NCBI RefSeq assembly: GCF_006476045.1
Contig: NZ_SRZY01000002.1
Location: forward strand, 1 to 64,000
Length of the DNA stretch: 64,000 nt
Direction of reading: 5' to 3'
Source: Sphingobacterium lumbrici
GTDB taxonomy: Bacteria; Bacteroidota; Bacteroidia; Sphingobacteriales; Sphingobacteriaceae
Shown here: positions 63,526-64,000 of the stretch, in pieces
Position numbering within the stretch: position 1 is the first letter of the stretch
How the letters are laid out: the number at the start of each line of letters is the position of its first letter
Notes under the pieces: model-generated
The model's input: only the letters and a program-made list of their open reading frames with translations
What the model was told of the DNA's origin: nothing
Database searches by the model: none
Program-made: the position numbers and the translations under genes

Positions 63526-64000
63526 CTATTGGACTATTCTCAATTTTGCAAATTTAAGCAACAATTGTTTCTGCCCCAACTCTTTGAAGGAAATAGTTGC
63601 TTTCATATCCGGCTTATTACCTTCCAGATTTACCACTTTCCCAAATCCAAACCGTTCGTGTTCTACTTCCATACCTACCTGAAGGATACCTGTATCCGAT
63701 GGGGCAAATCCGGCAGTAGGTACGTGAGCTTTGGGCAAAATTGAAGTCGTTTTCATCACCTTGGGTTTCGGTTTTGAAAAAGTATCCTTTTGCTGCCAGG
63801 TGATTCGTTCAGATTGGAAACCGTCATCCTCTTTGGAAGGCATACGCGGTTTAAAATCGAGCTCCAGACAAGCCGGATTCAACTCGTCCAAGAATCTACT
63901 CGGCTCGCAATTATTTAACGTACCCCATCTATAACGTGACGTTGCGTACGACAAATGTAGCTTTTTTTCTGCCCGCGTCACGGCGACATAAAACAACCTT
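63526..64000 (-). CDS. UvrD/PcrA-type DNA helicase, C-terminal part (cut by window edge)
   Basis: The frame runs off the right edge; only 158 codons are inside. It begins in the motif VI block (RLFYVAVTRAEKKLHLSYA, then RYRWG) and ends with the Tudor-like C-terminal domain VGMEVEHERFGFGKVVNLEG, which is typical of PcrA/UvrD. The first full codon in the window is not a start. It unwinds DNA in repair and replication restart. Downstream, the DUF4290 gene follows on the same strand after 57 bases. Confidence 0.9.
   Translation of the reverse strand, partial: RLFYVAVTRAEKKLHLSYATSRYRWGTLNNCEPSRFLDELNPACLELDFKPRMPSKEDDGFQSERITWQQKDTFSKPKPKVMKTTSILPKAHVPTAGFAPSDTGILQVGMEVEHERFGFGKVVNLEGNKPDMKATISFKELGQKQLLLKFAKLRIVQ

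Overview
The window looks like a chromosomal segment of a member of the Bacteroidota, most likely Sphingobacteriaceae (Sphingobacterium or a close relative). The evidence is: TAnnTTTG-type -7 promoter elements about 20 bases downstream of a TTTG/TTG box; a huge secreted protein ending in a gliding-motility/type IX secretion C-terminal domain; a PorE-like TPR/propeller/OmpA protein; fused alpha+beta E1 dehydrogenase; DUF4290 next to murA; a single-chain PurL of about 1220 residues; and a Nudix-type (NrtR/AraR-like) regulator. The genus is inferred, not proven.

Layout. 1-9.9 kb is an accessory, decayed region. It holds the C-terminal part of an outer-membrane barrel whose upstream part is frameshifted, an orphan reading-frame fragment, a Ser/Thr kinase with a companion regulator and an XRE repressor, a stop-interrupted lipoprotein, a trio of an unknown protein, a CFI-box protein and an AAA+ ATPase, a lipoprotein whose signal peptide is put out of frame by a 9-T run, and the remnant of a tyrosine-integrase N-terminus. 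A dispersed non-coding repeat closes it. From 9.9 kb to the end the window is mostly conserved core genome.

Core blocks. (1) pheT - coiled-coil protein - zapA - a rod-shaped RNA candidate (6S-like) - rny on the minus strand, divergent from purL. (2) A tetR-tolC-MFP-RND efflux operon. (3) A degenerate-Nudix regulator divergent from a pfkA-sugar kinase-gapA glycolytic operon. (4) A 1205-residue type IX secretion cargo, queE, a second copy of the dispersed repeat, a 51-bp tandem repeat, and the TPR/OmpA protein. (5) A Gfo/Idh/MocA oxidoreductase divergent from a DUF819 membrane protein, and an M1 peptidase. (6) The rod-shape cluster mreB-mreC-mreD-mrdA-rodA with a structured mreB-mreC spacer. 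(7) A three-gene minus-strand operon (nucleoside phosphorylase, YigZ, DMT transporter). (8) An aromatic amino-acid block (pheA, DAHP synthase-chorismate mutase, aroA, aroC) controlled by a Phe/Tyr-codon leader peptide and terminator. (9) Fused E1 dehydrogenase, DUF1080 and Nudix enzymes, rlmH with a tiny membrane protein, a YceI lipoprotein, murA with an Asp in place of the catalytic Cys, DUF4290, and the C-terminus of a UvrD/PcrA helicase that runs off the window.

The most interesting signals are the leader-peptide attenuator before pheA with a 154-base G-free tract upstream; the dispersed repeat family whose hairpin stems covary while loop motifs are kept; the 6S-like RNA between zapA and rny; the structured mreB-mreC spacer; and the accessory kinase and AAA+ modules lying beside an integrase scar. 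No rRNA, tRNA, CRISPR array or intact insertion sequence was recognised.
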